Shown: positions 21,647-31,100 of the stretch, piece after piece | Layout: every line of letters starts with the position of its first letter | How positions within the stretch are numbered: position 1 is the first letter of the stretch | Assembly (NCBI RefSeq): GCF_009696065.1 | Contig: NZ_VUMS01000016.1 | Span: 1 to 64,000 of the forward strand | Origin: Oliverpabstia intestinalis | Lineage (GTDB): Bacteria > Bacillota > Clostridia > Lachnospirales > Lachnospiraceae | Direction: 5' to 3' | DNA length: 64,000 nt | Made by a program: the position numbers and the translations under genes | The notes under the pieces: model-generated | Database searches by the model: none | The model's input: the letters and a program-made list of their open reading frames with translations, nothing else | What the model was told of the DNA's origin: nothing

Positions 21647-23179
21647 AATCGTTGCCGGTGGTTTCCCCGTGCAATCATACATTACTCTATTTACATGCTT
21701 CACTTCATTTACAATTCTGCTGGTTGTTCTTCCGATGACATCCCACGGAATCTCAGCGCTTTCTGCAGTCATGAAATCTGTAGTGGTTACCGCACGCAGT
21801 GCGATGGCGTAGTCGTATGTTCTTTCATCACCCATAACACCTACGGAACGCATATTGGTCAGAGCTGCAAAGTACTGGTTTACTTCTTTGTCCAAGCCAG
21901 CTTTAGCGATTTCTTCGCGCCAGATGGCATCTGCGTCCTGTACCATCTGTACTTTTTCTGCGGTTACATCGCCGATGATACGGATACCGAGCCCAGGACC
22001 AGGGAATGGCTGACGGAATACCAGGTAATCCGGAATGCCAAGTTCCAGACCGGCTTTTCTTACTTCGTCTTTGAACAGGTCACGCAGAGGCTCGATGATT
22101 TCTTTGAAATCTACATGCTCCGGCAGACCACCTACGTTGTGATGAGATTTGATTACGGTGGATTCTCCGCCAACACCACTTTCTACAACATCCGGATAGA
22201 TAGTTCCCTGTACCAGGAAGTCCACAGCTCCGATTTTCTTTGCTTCTTCTTCAAATACACGAATGAATTCCTCACCGATAATTTTTCTCTTTGCTTCCGG
22301 TTCTTCCACGCCTTTCAGTTTCTCATAGAAACGTTCCTGTGCGTTGACCCGGATAAAGTTCAGGTTATAATTGCCGTCCGGACCGAAGACCGCCTCTACT
22401 TCATCGCCTTCGTTCTTTCTCAGAAGACCATGGTCTACGAATACACAGGTCAGCTGATCGCCAACTGCCTTGGATAACAGAACAGCTGCCACGGAAGAAT
22501 CCACACCGCCGGACAGTGCACACAATACTTTACCGTCACCGACTTTTTCACGGATCGCCTTGATAGACTCTTCTACGAAAGAATCCATCTTCCAGCTGCC
22601 GGCACAACCACATACGTTAAATACGAAATTTGCCAGCATCTGTTTTCCTTCTTTTGTATGAAGAACTTCCGGATGGAACTGAGTTGCATACAGTTTCTTT
22701 TCTACATTTTCCACTGCTGCTACCGGACAGTCCGGTGTATGAGCAATGATCTTGAATCCAGGTGCTGCCTGCTCGATATAATCGTTATGACTCATCCAGC
22801 AGATGGTCTTTTCGGATACATTTTCAAATAATGCAGAAGACTGATCTACGGTTACTTCGATCTTACCATATTCACGAACCGGCGCCTTGCATACTTTTCC
22901 GCCCAGCTGGTGCATCATCAGCTGAGAACCATAGCAGATACCGAGAACCGGGATACCCAGATCATAGATTTCTTTTGCATAAGAAGGAGAATCCTCCAGG
23001 TATACACTGTTGGGACCGCCGGTGAAAATAATTCCCTTCGGCTCCATAGCTTTGATTTTTTCCAAATCGGTTTTGTAAGAATAAATTTCACAGTATACAT
23101 TACACTCACGTACGCGTCGCGCAATTAACTGATTGTACTGTCCACCAAAATCGAGTACGATTACGGTTTCTCTCTTCAT
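21635..23179 (-). CDS. guaA: GMP synthase (glutamine-hydrolysing)
   Basis: 514 residues from ATG 23179 with GGAGG 8 nt upstream; the frame is open further upstream but [19 protein letters not shown] is the family start. It converts XMP to GMP using glutamine and ATP. A class I amidotransferase domain (1-190) has GICYGSQLM (Cys nucleophile) and QFHPE. The ATP-pyrophosphatase domain has [12 protein letters not shown]. The C-terminal dimerisation domain ends TIEFE. The final codons serve as integration core for element B. No purine riboswitch is visible in the short upstream region. Confidence 0.97.
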   Translation of the reverse strand: MKRETVIVLDFGGQYNQLIARRVRECNVYCEIYSYKTDLEKIKAMEPKGIIFTGGPNSVYLEDSPSYAKEIYDLGIPVLGICYGSQLMMHQLGGKVCKAPVREYGKIEVTVDQSSALFENVSEKTICWMSHNDYIEQAAPGFKIIAHTPDCPVAAVENVEKKLYATQFHPEVLHTKEGKQMLANFVFNVCGCAGSWKMDSFVEESIKAIREKVGDGKVLCALSGGVDSSVAAVLLSKAVGDQLTCVFVDHGLLRKNEGDEVEAVFGPDGNYNLNFIRVNAQERFYEKLKGVEEPEAKRKIIGEEFIRVFEEEAKKIGAVDFLVQGTIYPDVVESGVGGESTVIKSHHNVGGLPEHVDFKEIIEPLRDLFKDEVRKAGLELGIPDYLVFRQPFPGPGLGIRIIGDVTAEKVQMVQDADAIWREEIAKAGLDKEVNQYFAALTNMRSVGVMGDERTYDYAIALRAVTTTDFMTAESAEIPWDVIGRTTSRIVNEVKHVNRVMYDCTGKPPATIEFE

Positions 23180-23270
23180 GAACGTCTCCTCCTGATTTTC
23201 TGATATCCATTGTTTCTGCCCGGTTTTCGCCGAAGCTTTATATTTCTCTTTATTTCTAAAGTACCCTATA

Positions 23271-24626
23271 TTATAAAGTACCCTCTGCCTTTTGACAAGT
23301 CCCATGTTCTTTCCACCAGGCAAGCAATTTTTCTTTCTCATTCATCTCTGGCTGATCCAGTACCATCTCCAGTAGTTCCTGAAGCACAGCTCCCATCTGC
23401 GGTCCCGGTTTCATTCCGGTCGCTATCAGATCCCTGCCGGTCACTGCCAGTGTTTTCAGCGACACGCACTGGTGTTTTTCCATGATCTCATGGTAAAGCT
23501 TTTCCACAGCTTTGATCCGCTCCAGCTTCTCTTCTCTGAGATACATACTCTGTGCAAGGTTATCTGCCCGCTGCACCTTCAAAAACAGCGGAAACAGATC
23601 TTCTCCTACTTTATAGATTGCCCGCCGGACTGCTTTCTCTTCCGGGGCCGGACGATAATCGTGCCAGTAGATCAGACGAGTCACCTGTGCGATGGTATCG
23701 TTATCAAACTTCAGTCGTCGAAGAATCTTTTTCGCGATTTCTTTTCCCTCCGGTCCATGTCCTTTAAAATGATCCACACCGTTCGCATCAGTCGTCCGCA
23801 TATTCGCTTTTCCGATATCGTGAAGCAGCATGGTCAGTCGCAGAATCCGGTCTTTTTCTGTCAGGCTAAGTGCTTTTAACGTATGCTCACCCACATTGTA
23901 CATATGATGTGGCGTATTTTGTTGTGTTTCCATAATTGCATCAAACTCCGGCATGATGATCCGTGTAATTCCAAGATCATACACACTTCTCCACATCTGC
24001 GGCCGATCCGACATCAATAGTTTCACTGTCTCTGTCTGGATCCGCTCCGCACTGATCTTTGAAAGCGTCGGTGCCAGTTCCACAATTGCCTTTTTGGTAT
24101 TTTCTTCAATCTCAAATCCAAGCTGCGCTGCAAACCGTACCGCCCGAAGGATCCTCAGTGCATCCTCACCGAACCGCTGCCACGGATCTCCCACACAGCG
24201 GATGATCTTTCTTTGCAGATCATTCATCCCGCCAAATTCATCAATCAGCCCACGATCTTTGCTGTAAGCCATGGCATTGATCGTAAAATCACGGCGTTTC
24301 AGATCTTCCGTCAGATTTGAGGTAAACTGTACCTCTTTCGGATGCCTGCCATCTTCATATTCCCCGTCAATCCGGTACGTGGTCACTTCATAGCCGACAC
24401 CATGTACCATGACCGTCACGGTTCCATGCTGCAGACCGGTGTCCACGGTTTTGGAAAATAGTTCTTTCACCTGATAAGGAGTGGCAGATGTGGTTATGTC
24501 CCAGTCATCCGGCGTTCTGTTCAACACCGAATCCCGGACACAGCCACCCACTGCAAATCCCTCATACCCATGTGCCTGAAGCACATCAATAATCATGTTT
24601 ACTGCTGCCGGTAACTGTAACCGCAT
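23271..24626 (-). CDS. cca: CCA tRNA nucleotidyltransferase
   Basis: 451 residues from ATG 24626, 8 nt after AAAGGAG; a GTG three codons earlier overlaps the site. Class II poly(A)/CCA polymerase head [29 protein letters not shown] with the DxD metal site, then [11 protein letters not shown] and [16 protein letters not shown]. The central HD domain has LLHDIGK and [11 protein letters not shown]. It adds or repairs the 3' CCA of tRNAs; the tRNA at 46022 has no encoded CCA. It lies about 90 bp downstream of proS, probably in the same transcript. Confidence 0.95.
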   Translation of the reverse strand: MRLQLPAAVNMIIDVLQAHGYEGFAVGGCVRDSVLNRTPDDWDITTSATPYQVKELFSKTVDTGLQHGTVTVMVHGVGYEVTTYRIDGEYEDGRHPKEVQFTSNLTEDLKRRDFTINAMAYSKDRGLIDEFGGMNDLQRKIIRCVGDPWQRFGEDALRILRAVRFAAQLGFEIEENTKKAIVELAPTLSKISAERIQTETVKLLMSDRPQMWRSVYDLGITRIIMPEFDAIMETQQNTPHHMYNVGEHTLKALSLTEKDRILRLTMLLHDIGKANMRTTDANGVDHFKGHGPEGKEIAKKILRRLKFDNDTIAQVTRLIYWHDYRPAPEEKAVRRAIYKVGEDLFPLFLKVQRADNLAQSMYLREEKLERIKAVEKLYHEIMEKHQCVSLKTLAVTGRDLIATGMKPGPQMGAVLQELLEMVLDQPEMNEKEKLLAWWKEHGTCQKAEGTL

Positions 24627-24714
24627 TCTATCCACTCCTTTTCTGTTTCATGCTATTCGTTCTGAACACCGATAACAGCCGAATGCCTTTATTGATGTTC
24701 CCACACTTTTTCTT

Positions 24715-26154
24715 TTAGTATGCTTTGCCCCAGTATACCATCTTTGTCGCCGGTTTTCCACAGCATACACAGGTATCTGCCAGATGTTCCTGGTTGAATG
24801 GGATACAACGGGAAGTTGCTGCTGTATCTTCTTTGATCTTATCCTCACATGCCTGATCGCCACACCACATAGCTTTAATAAAGCCAGGTTTTTCATTGAT
24901 GGTCTTTACAAATTCTTCGTAGGTGGTTGCTGTATAGGTATGTGCATCTCTGTGTGTTCTTGCTCTCTCCAGCATATCATTCTGGATAGTGTTCAGGATC
25001 TCTGTTACTTTCTCAGCCAGTTCCGGTAATGCGACAACAATCTTTTCACCGGTATCTCTTCTTGCAACGACTGCCTGATTTGCCTCGATGTCCTTTGGTC
25101 CACACTCGATACGAACCGGAATACCACGCATCTCCTGCTCTGCAAATTTGAATCCCGGACTCTTGTCGGTAGCATCTGTTTTCACACGAATACCTGCCGC
25201 CTTCAGTGCAGCTTCCAGTTCAGCGGCTTTCTCCAGAACGCCTTCTTTTCTCTGCTGGATCGGGATGATCACTGCCTGTACCGGTGCGATTCTCGGCGGC
25301 AGTTTCAAACCGCTATCATCACCATGTACCATGATCAGTGCTCCGATCATACGGGTTGTCATACCCCAGGATGTCTGATGTACATACTGTAATTTATTTT
25401 CTTTGTCTGTGTACTGAATGCCGAATGCCTTTGCGAATCCATCTCCGAAGTTATGACTGGTACCGGACTGCAGGGCTTTTCCGTCATGCATCAGAGATTC
25501 GATGGTGTAAGTAGCTTCCGCACCTGCAAATTTTTCTTTGTCTGTCTTTCTTCCTTTGATAACCGGGATTGCCAGTACCTGTTCGCAGAAATCTGCATAC
25601 AGGTTCAACATCTGGATGGTTCTCTCTTCTGCTTCCTCAGCAGTTGCATGTGCGGTATGTCCTTCCTGCCACAGGAATTCTCTGGAACGCAGGAATGGAC
25701 GGGTTGTCTTTTCCCAACGCATAACAGAACACCACTGATTATATACTTTCGGCAGATCTCTGTGAGACTGGATCTCTTTTGCATAAAAATCACAGAACAG
25801 AGTCTCAGAAGTCGGGCGGATGCAGAGACGTTCCTGCAGCGGTTCAAGTCCACCGTGTGTCACCCATGCAACTTCCGGTGCAAATCCTTCTACGTGATCT
25901 TTTTCTTTCTGCAGAAGGCTTTCCGGAATCAGCATTGGCATATACACATTTTCTACGCCTGTTTCTTTGAATCTTCGGTCAAGTTCATGCTGGATATTTT
26001 CCCAGATCGCATAACCCGCCGGTTTGATCGCCATACATCCTTTTACACTGGTGTAATCAATCAGATCTGCTTTTTTTACTACATCGGTATACCACTGTGC
26101 GAAATCCTCTTCCATGGAAGTGATCGCTTCTACCATTTTTTTGTCTTTTGCCAT
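24715..26154 (-). CDS. proS: Prolyl-tRNA synthetase (archaeal/eukaryotic type)
   Basis: 479 residues from ATG 26154, behind GGAGG (8 nt); the longer open frame runs into the T-box leader and is not coding. The short length, absence of an editing insertion, and motifs [53 protein letters not shown] and the C-terminal zinc-binding CVCCGKPA region mark the type 3 ProRS. It charges tRNA-Pro in the cytoplasm. Expression is governed by the T-box leader directly upstream. Confidence 0.96.
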   Translation of the reverse strand: MAKDKKMVEAITSMEEDFAQWYTDVVKKADLIDYTSVKGCMAIKPAGYAIWENIQHELDRRFKETGVENVYMPMLIPESLLQKEKDHVEGFAPEVAWVTHGGLEPLQERLCIRPTSETLFCDFYAKEIQSHRDLPKVYNQWCSVMRWEKTTRPFLRSREFLWQEGHTAHATAEEAEERTIQMLNLYADFCEQVLAIPVIKGRKTDKEKFAGAEATYTIESLMHDGKALQSGTSHNFGDGFAKAFGIQYTDKENKLQYVHQTSWGMTTRMIGALIMVHGDDSGLKLPPRIAPVQAVIIPIQQRKEGVLEKAAELEAALKAAGIRVKTDATDKSPGFKFAEQEMRGIPVRIECGPKDIEANQAVVARRDTGEKIVVALPELAEKVTEILNTIQNDMLERARTHRDAHTYTATTYEEFVKTINEKPGFIKAMWCGDQACEDKIKEDTAATSRCIPFNQEHLADTCVCCGKPATKMVYWGKAY

Positions 26155-26269
26155 CTTTATTTCCTCCATTTTTGTTCTCACGTACTCTCGGAATCTTTCT
26201 GTGCTTGATTTTGCGAGATGATTTTTTGTCAGTTGTATCCGAGAGTACATTTCTCTATCTCCAGGGGAT

Positions 26270-26525
26270 TCCAGATCAAAATAAGCACCTGATCCCCAAA
26301 AAGGGACCAGATGCTTATCCGGCGGTACCACCCTAATTAACAGCCCGAAGACTGCTCACTTTCTTTCACTCTTTTTTAACGCCAAAGTCGCGGTCTGCTT
26401 ACTCACAGACAGCTCCGGGGTCGGTTCCACACACTCCGCACAGAAATCTTCCACCTCTGATTTCCTCTCTGTTGATTGTCACCTGTGTACTATTCCCTTC
26501 ATCGCCTTTTTTATTTTATTGCTGA
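26270..26525 (-). promoter_or_regulatory. T-box riboswitch upstream of proS
   Basis: On the minus strand a GCGATGAAGGGAATAGTACA-type stem I start (about 26505-26485) and an AGAGAGGAAA segment are followed by the T-box sequence AGGGTGGTACCGCC (26335-26322). A terminator hairpin follows, ATAAGCACCTGATCCC paired with GGGACCAGATGCTTAT (26281-26318). Uncharged tRNA-Pro should stabilise the antiterminator. The 425-bp gap between upp and proS is fully explained by this leader. Confidence 0.92.
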
Positions 26526-26580
26526 TAGGATTTTATCGGAAACTCCCTGATTTGTCAAGGGGTTGCTATCCGACTCTCTC

Positions 26581-27210
26581 TTATTTTGTTCCGAAGATTC
26601 TGTCTCCTGCATCGCCAAGACCCGGTACGATATAGCCGTGATCATTCAGATGATCATCCAGTGCACCGATATAGATATCCACATCCGGGTGTACTTCCTG
26701 CAGTTTCTTTACACCTTCCGGTGCTGCAATGATACACATGAAGCGGATATTTTTTACACCTTTCTGTTTCAGCATGGTAATTGCTGCTTCTGCGGATCCA
26801 CCGGTTGCCAGCATCGGATCAACAACGAAAATGTCACGCTCGGAACTGTCTGCCGGAAGTTTGCAGTAATATTCTACCGGTACCAGAGTTTCCGGATCAC
26901 GGTACAGACCGATATGTCCTACTTTTGCAGCCGGAATCATTGCCAGCATACCTTCTACCATTCCCAGGCCTGCACGGAGAATCGGTACTACAGCCAGTTT
27001 CTTTCCTGCCAGTTCTTTCGCAGTCATCTTTGTGATTGGGGTTTCAATTTCCACCTCTTCCAGCTTCAGATCTCTGGTCGCTTCGTAGCACATCAGCATC
27101 GCGATCTCACCGATCATCTCTCTGAATTCCTTGCTACTTGTCTCTGTTCTTCTGATAATTCCGATTTTATGTTGAATCAACGGGTGATCCATAACTACTA
27201 CTTTTGACAT
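26581..27210 (-). CDS. upp: Uracil phosphoribosyltransferase
   Basis: 209 residues from ATG 27210 with GAAAGGAG upstream. [24 protein letters not shown] is the family start. [14 protein letters not shown] is the PRPP-binding loop, and the end [15 protein letters not shown] is diagnostic. It salvages uracil to UMP with PRPP. It lies 115 bp after rpiB, which makes the precursor of PRPP. Confidence 0.97.
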   Translation of the reverse strand: MSKVVVMDHPLIQHKIGIIRRTETSSKEFREMIGEIAMLMCYEATRDLKLEEVEIETPITKMTAKELAGKKLAVVPILRAGLGMVEGMLAMIPAAKVGHIGLYRDPETLVPVEYYCKLPADSSERDIFVVDPMLATGGSAEAAITMLKQKGVKNIRFMCIIAAPEGVKKLQEVHPDVDIYIGALDDHLNDHGYIVPGLGDAGDRIFGTK

Positions 27211-27325
27211 TTGTTCTCCTTTCTGCCGTTTCCGACATAGCGCTCTTTTATCATTCTGTATCACAGTCGGGAATTTCATTCATAACTGTATCTGTTACCT
27301 TCTTTTTCATGTATTTTACTGCACT

Positions 27326-27769
27326 TTACTCTCCGTCTGTCGGCTCCTCGATCAGTTTGATTCTACGGATGTGACGTTCATCGTTGGAAAATGGAGTATC
27401 CAGGAATGTCTCCACGATCTTAATGGCAAGTCCCGGTCCTACAACTCTTCCACCCAGTGCCAGTACATTGGCATCGTTGTGTTCTCTGGTTGCCTGTGCA
27501 CAGAAACAATCGGTACATAATGCAGCACGGATTCCAGGTACTTTGTTGGCTGCGATAGAGATACCGATTCCAGTTCCGCAGATCAGGATTCCTCTCTCAC
27601 ATTCTCCCTTAACGATGGCATGAGCCACTTTTCTTGCATAGATTGGATAGTCTACGGAATCTGTGCTGTCGCATCCATAATCCCGGTACTCCAGTCCTCT
27701 GCTGTCCAGGTATGCCTCAATCTCCTTCTTCAGTCCATATCCGCCATGGTCACAACCAATTGCTATCAT
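27326..27769 (-). CDS. rpiB: Ribose-5-phosphate isomerase B
   Basis: 147 residues: MIAIGCDHGGYGLKKEIEAYL (phosphate-binding Asp-His), ERGILICGTGIGISIAANK (catalytic Cys and anion hole) and REHNDANVLALGGRVVG. It interconverts ribulose-5-P and ribose-5-P. It begins 1 bp after the LMW phosphatase-like gene in a cwlD-sua5-LMWP-rpiB run. Confidence 0.95.
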   Translation of the reverse strand: MIAIGCDHGGYGLKKEIEAYLDSRGLEYRDYGCDSTDSVDYPIYARKVAHAIVKGECERGILICGTGIGISIAANKVPGIRAALCTDCFCAQATREHNDANVLALGGRVVGPGLAIKIVETFLDTPFSNDERHIRRIKLIEEPTDGE

Positions 27770-27770
27770 G

Positions 27771-28232
27771 TTACAGTTCCTCCTCTTCGTTTAACCTTGT
27801 TACCAGTTTTCTCATCAATAATTCCAGTTCCGTATAGCACTGACTGTATACAGTCAGTGGCTGACCGTGCAGGGACGGTATATCTCCGCTCTCCCCCACG
27901 TATTCTTTTACTGTATAGACATGGGGCGCATTCTCATACGTTTCCCAGATCTGCGATTTTTGTTTGTCCTCCATCGTCAGGATCAGAACATCATTGTTGA
28001 TATCTTCCTGCTCTAACTGCATGGCAATATGACTTGGCTGCGGGTAACCGTTGCTGGTCAGTACTGCCTCCGCTTTCGGATTCAACGGTTCCGGAAATAA
28101 TACCACCATCCCTCTGGACTCAATCGTCAACGGATTGGTAAGAAATTTTCTTTTCAGGATCATCTCTGCCATCGGCGCCCTGCAATTATCATTGGTATCT
28201 ACAAAAATCAGTTTTTTATACCGTATTACCAT
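27771..28232 (-). CDS. Low-molecular-weight protein tyrosine phosphatase-like protein, catalytic Cys replaced
   Basis: 153 residues with the LMW-PTP fold pattern. The P-loop reads FVDTNDNCRAPMAE, where active enzymes have FVCTGNTCRSPMAE. Thus the nucleophile position (residue 12) is Asp, while Cys17 and Arg18 remain and Ser19 is Ala. A YVGESGDIPSLHG loop stands where the general-acid Asp loop normally lies. Phosphatase activity by the usual mechanism seems impossible, so it may bind phospho-ligands or regulate. In related bacteria an active homologue (YwlE-like) sits beside sua5 and rpiB, so position is conserved though chemistry is not. Confidence 0.8.
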   Translation of the reverse strand: MVIRYKKLIFVDTNDNCRAPMAEMILKRKFLTNPLTIESRGMVVLFPEPLNPKAEAVLTSNGYPQPSHIAMQLEQEDINNDVLILTMEDKQKSQIWETYENAPHVYTVKEYVGESGDIPSLHGQPLTVYSQCYTELELLMRKLVTRLNEEEEL

Positions 28233-28241
28233 AGTTCATCC

Positions 28242-29291
28242 TCAAACCTGAATCTTTTTCTGACCTGCAGCCTTCATCAGACGGTTCATAATCGCCTGTC
28301 CCATCTGGGGCGTATCAAAAGCTTCTGAATAAATATAAGTCACTCCACAGTCGTCAAATTCCCGCAGTACAGCAAACAGATGTCTCGCAATGCTCTCTTC
28401 ATCTGCCCTTGTTCCGATGCACTTTACAATTCCTTCCGGATAAGCCTTTATACTCTCCTCTGTAGCAATCACGCCCACCTTCTCTCCTGCTCTGATCTTT
28501 TCTTCCACCAGCGCACAGATTTTCTCCTGTACAGCTTTCGGTGATCCTTCCACCACGGTCAAATCCGCTTTCGGTGCATAGTGGCGGTATTTCATTCCGG
28601 GAGCTTTCGGTTTGACTTTACTGTCTGCCTGGATCAATCCCCGATCCATCTGCACCTGACCGATCACACGTCTTACCATCTCCTGATTAATATATCCCGG
28701 ACGCAGAATCGTCGGAATCTCTTCCGTAAAATCCACAATTGTTGATTCCAGACCGATCCCCACGGATCCGCCATCCAGAATCATATCAATCTTCCCATCC
28801 AGATCCTCTTCCACATGGGAAGCCATCGTTGGACTCGGGCGACCCGATGTATTGGCACTTGGTGCCGCAACATAGCCTCCCCCTGCCCGGATCAGTGCCT
28901 GTGCCAGCGGATGATCCGGCATACGCACTGCCACAGTATCCATTCCACCGGTCGTCTCATAAGGCACAATATCGCTTTTCTGAAAAATCATTGTCAATGG
29001 TCCCGGCCAGTAAACTGATGCCAGTCTTTTTGCACTCTCCGGCACCTCTTTTACAATTTTCTCCAGATCTTCCATATCTGCAATATGAATGATCAGTGGA
29101 TTATCGGAAGGCCGACCTTTCGCCCGATAGATTTTAGCAGATGCCTGCGGATCCAGTCCGTTTCCTCCAAGTCCATATACCGTCTCTGTGGGGAATGCTA
29201 CCAGACCGCCCTGTCTCAGAATCTCTCCGGCTTCCCGGATACCTTCCATATCTAATTCCTGGGGATTCATGCGAATCACTTTTGTTTTCAT
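28242..29291 (-). CDS. tsaC: L-threonylcarbamoyladenylate synthase (Sua5/YwlC)
   Basis: 349 residues. The N-terminal YrdC domain has GGLVAFPTETVYGLGGNGLD and KIYRAKGRPSDNPLIIHI, and APSANTSGRPSPT is the nucleotide-binding signature. The C-terminal Sua5 domain (from about 210) makes this the long form. It makes threonylcarbamoyl-AMP for the t6A37 modification of ANN-decoding tRNAs. It lies 9 bp before the LMW-PTP-like gene in the same operon. Confidence 0.95.
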   Translation of the reverse strand: MKTKVIRMNPQELDMEGIREAGEILRQGGLVAFPTETVYGLGGNGLDPQASAKIYRAKGRPSDNPLIIHIADMEDLEKIVKEVPESAKRLASVYWPGPLTMIFQKSDIVPYETTGGMDTVAVRMPDHPLAQALIRAGGGYVAAPSANTSGRPSPTMASHVEEDLDGKIDMILDGGSVGIGLESTIVDFTEEIPTILRPGYINQEMVRRVIGQVQMDRGLIQADSKVKPKAPGMKYRHYAPKADLTVVEGSPKAVQEKICALVEEKIRAGEKVGVIATEESIKAYPEGIVKCIGTRADEESIARHLFAVLREFDDCGVTYIYSEAFDTPQMGQAIMNRLMKAAGQKKIQV

Positions 29292-29401
29292 TTTCTTTCA
29301 CCTTATTTCTTCACATCTGATAACAGTATACTAGAGTAACGTGCGATGGGCAAGTGTAAATTTATCACAAGACTTCTCAGGCTCCTGTGATTTTTTTATT
29401 T

Positions 29402-30103
29402 TCACTTTTTCTCTGCCAGGCTGCTCAGATATTCCAAGGTACCACTGCAGATTGCTTTTGCCACCTTGCTCTGATATTTTTCATCCGTCAGCAATAAGGC
29501 TTCCTGATTATTACTTAAAAAACCGCATTCTACAATCACCAGTGTTGCCTCTGTCTTTTTCAGCATATAATAAGTCCTGTTCCCTTTGGCCTGTCTGTGA
29601 TTTTCCTTATCCAGCACTTCCACCAAATGTTTCTGTAATATCTCTGCCAGCTTTTTTCCTTCTGAAGAATCCTCATAATAAAAGACCTGTGCCCCATGAA
29701 TTGCTTCTTCCGGGTAGCTGTTTTGATGAATACTTAATACACAGTCCGGCTGGATCTTCCGAACCATCTCACAACGTCTTTTCAGATCCTGTACTTTACT
29801 GTTTCCTCCGTCTCCTTCCGAAAGATCTACATCATTTTCTCTCGTCATATAGACCTTTACCCCGTTTTTTTCCAGTTGCTTTTTCAGCCGTTTTGCAATC
29901 TGCAGATTAATATCTTTTTCCTTTTCCTGATGAATCCCTATTTTCCCCGGATCACTGCCCCCGTGACCACTGTCTATCAATACCACACCATTCCCCGCTC
30001 CGGCATCTGCCCCTGTAAGTCTTGCTCCCGTCCTTGCCAGCCAGAACACACCGGTCAGAAGTAGCACCGTCATTCCCAGTTCCCATATTTTCTTTTTCAT
30101 CAT
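29402..30103 (-). CDS. cwlD: N-acetylmuramoyl-L-alanine amidase CwlD
   Basis: 233 residues: an N-terminal signal/anchor (WELGMTVLLLTGVFWLA), then Amidase_3 with LIDSGHGGSDPG (Zn His), a Glu near KDINLQIAKRL, LSIHQNSYPEE (Zn His) and TLVIVECGFLSNNQE (catalytic Glu). In spore formers CwlD helps make muramic-delta-lactam in the cortex. The ATG follows directly on the T-run of the upstream terminator, whose 3' arm supplies the GGGAG ribosome site. Confidence 0.9.
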   Translation of the reverse strand: MMKKKIWELGMTVLLLTGVFWLARTGARLTGADAGAGNGVVLIDSGHGGSDPGKIGIHQEKEKDINLQIAKRLKKQLEKNGVKVYMTRENDVDLSEGDGGNSKVQDLKRRCEMVRKIQPDCVLSIHQNSYPEEAIHGAQVFYYEDSSEGKKLAEILQKHLVEVLDKENHRQAKGNRTYYMLKKTEATLVIVECGFLSNNQEALLLTDEKYQSKVAKAICSGTLEYLSSLAEKK

Positions 30104-30150
30104 AAAAACTCCCGGAGCATATTTATTAAAATATATGCCCGGGAGTCTGG
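30104..30150 (-). terminator. Terminator overlapping the cwlD ribosome-binding site
   Basis: Minus-strand ACTCCCGGGCATATATTT pairs with AAATATGCTCCGGGAGT, followed by TTTTT and at once by ATGATG of cwlD. The 3' arm contains GGGAG, spaced 5 nt from the start codon. The hairpin both ends the upstream transcript and hides the cwlD ribosome site in read-through RNA. Confidence 0.8.
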
Positions 30151-30167
30151 TTCAAGTCCTGTGTTTT

Positions 30168-31058
30168 TCATTCTTCATCCTGACGGTTCATCATCTGTTT
30201 CATCTCTTCCTCGGAAAAATCTTCCTCTTCCTCGTCGAGATCTTCTTCATACTCCGACTCCCCTGTCTGCAGATTATTCTGTGCAGCAACTGTACTTTCG
30301 TCTTCTTTTTTTCTGGATGCCTCTTCATCTTCCAGCTCTCGCATGGTTTCCGGCATCGCACTGACAATCTTATGTACTTCTTTATAAGAAGCCATAAAAC
30401 GAATCTGTGCCTGGTTGATCAGTTCTACAATTTCATTCATCTCATCCTGTACAGCAATGTATTTTCGTTTTCCATCAGCCAGTTTCGCATCCACTTCTGC
30501 CTGTACGGCTGCCAGGCATTTCTCTGCTTCTTTCTTCGCTTCGTCCATCAGTTCATCTCTCGTAGCAATGGCCTCTGACACAATCTGATCTGCTGCTTTT
30601 CTTGCATTCTGTGTTGTAGTCTCTGCCTGCTGATCTGCATCGTTGAGTACCTGTTCTGCTTTTTCATTTGCTTCTCTGATAATCTTTTCCGCTTTCTCCT
30701 CAGATTCCAGCACCAGTCCACCGATCAGATCATAGCGGTCAATATATTTTTGATATTTTTCGCTGATCTCACGCTCCAGTTTTTCTTTCTGTTTCTGTTT
30801 TTCCTGAATTCGTTCTTCCAGATGAGCGATTTCTTCTTTATGTGCTTCTTTTTGTTTCTGCAGTGCTGCTACTTTTTCACTGTCCTTTTTCGCAAGCTGT
30901 TTTTTCAGTTCCTGAATCTGCTTTGCCTGTTCCTTTTTTTCTTTAATCAGTTTGCTTTTTTCCGCATATGCTGCGTCCTTCATCTCGCGAACCTGATTCA
31001 ATACATCATCTTTATCAAAACCACCCATCAACGTCGTTTTAAATCTTTCTTCTGCCAT
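30168..31058 (-). CDS. Coiled-coil DivIVA-like cytosolic protein
   Basis: 296 residues. A short conserved head, FKTTLMGGFDKDDVLNQVREM (6-26), resembles the DivIVA/GpsB head in which a Gly-Phe/Tyr motif precedes DxDxVLxQV. Residues 30-210 are almost continuous charged coiled coil with ATP-synthase-b-like stretches (EKAEKIIREANEKAEQVL). The tail is very acidic (EYEEDLDEEEEDFSEEE). It may be a polar or septal scaffold. The DivIVA relation is inferred from pattern only. It is followed by the terminator at 30104-30150. Confidence 0.65.
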   Translation of the reverse strand: MAEERFKTTLMGGFDKDDVLNQVREMKDAAYAEKSKLIKEKKEQAKQIQELKKQLAKKDSEKVAALQKQKEAHKEEIAHLEERIQEKQKQKEKLEREISEKYQKYIDRYDLIGGLVLESEEKAEKIIREANEKAEQVLNDADQQAETTTQNARKAADQIVSEAIATRDELMDEAKKEAEKCLAAVQAEVDAKLADGKRKYIAVQDEMNEIVELINQAQIRFMASYKEVHKIVSAMPETMRELEDEEASRKKEDESTVAAQNNLQTGESEYEEDLDEEEEDFSEEEMKQMMNRQDEE

Positions 31059-31100
31059 CTCTTTTTGTCCCTTTCCCTTCTTGTCTATACTCCTTTTATT

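Noticed and set aside
21557-22477. Long plus-strand open frame (306 codons) opposite guaA
   Set aside because: Antisense shadow of guaA with Cys/Phe/Tyr-rich composition and no ribosome site.
23180-23270. Purine riboswitch upstream of guaA
   Set aside because: Only about 90 bp separate guaA and cca and no aptamer-like pairing was found.
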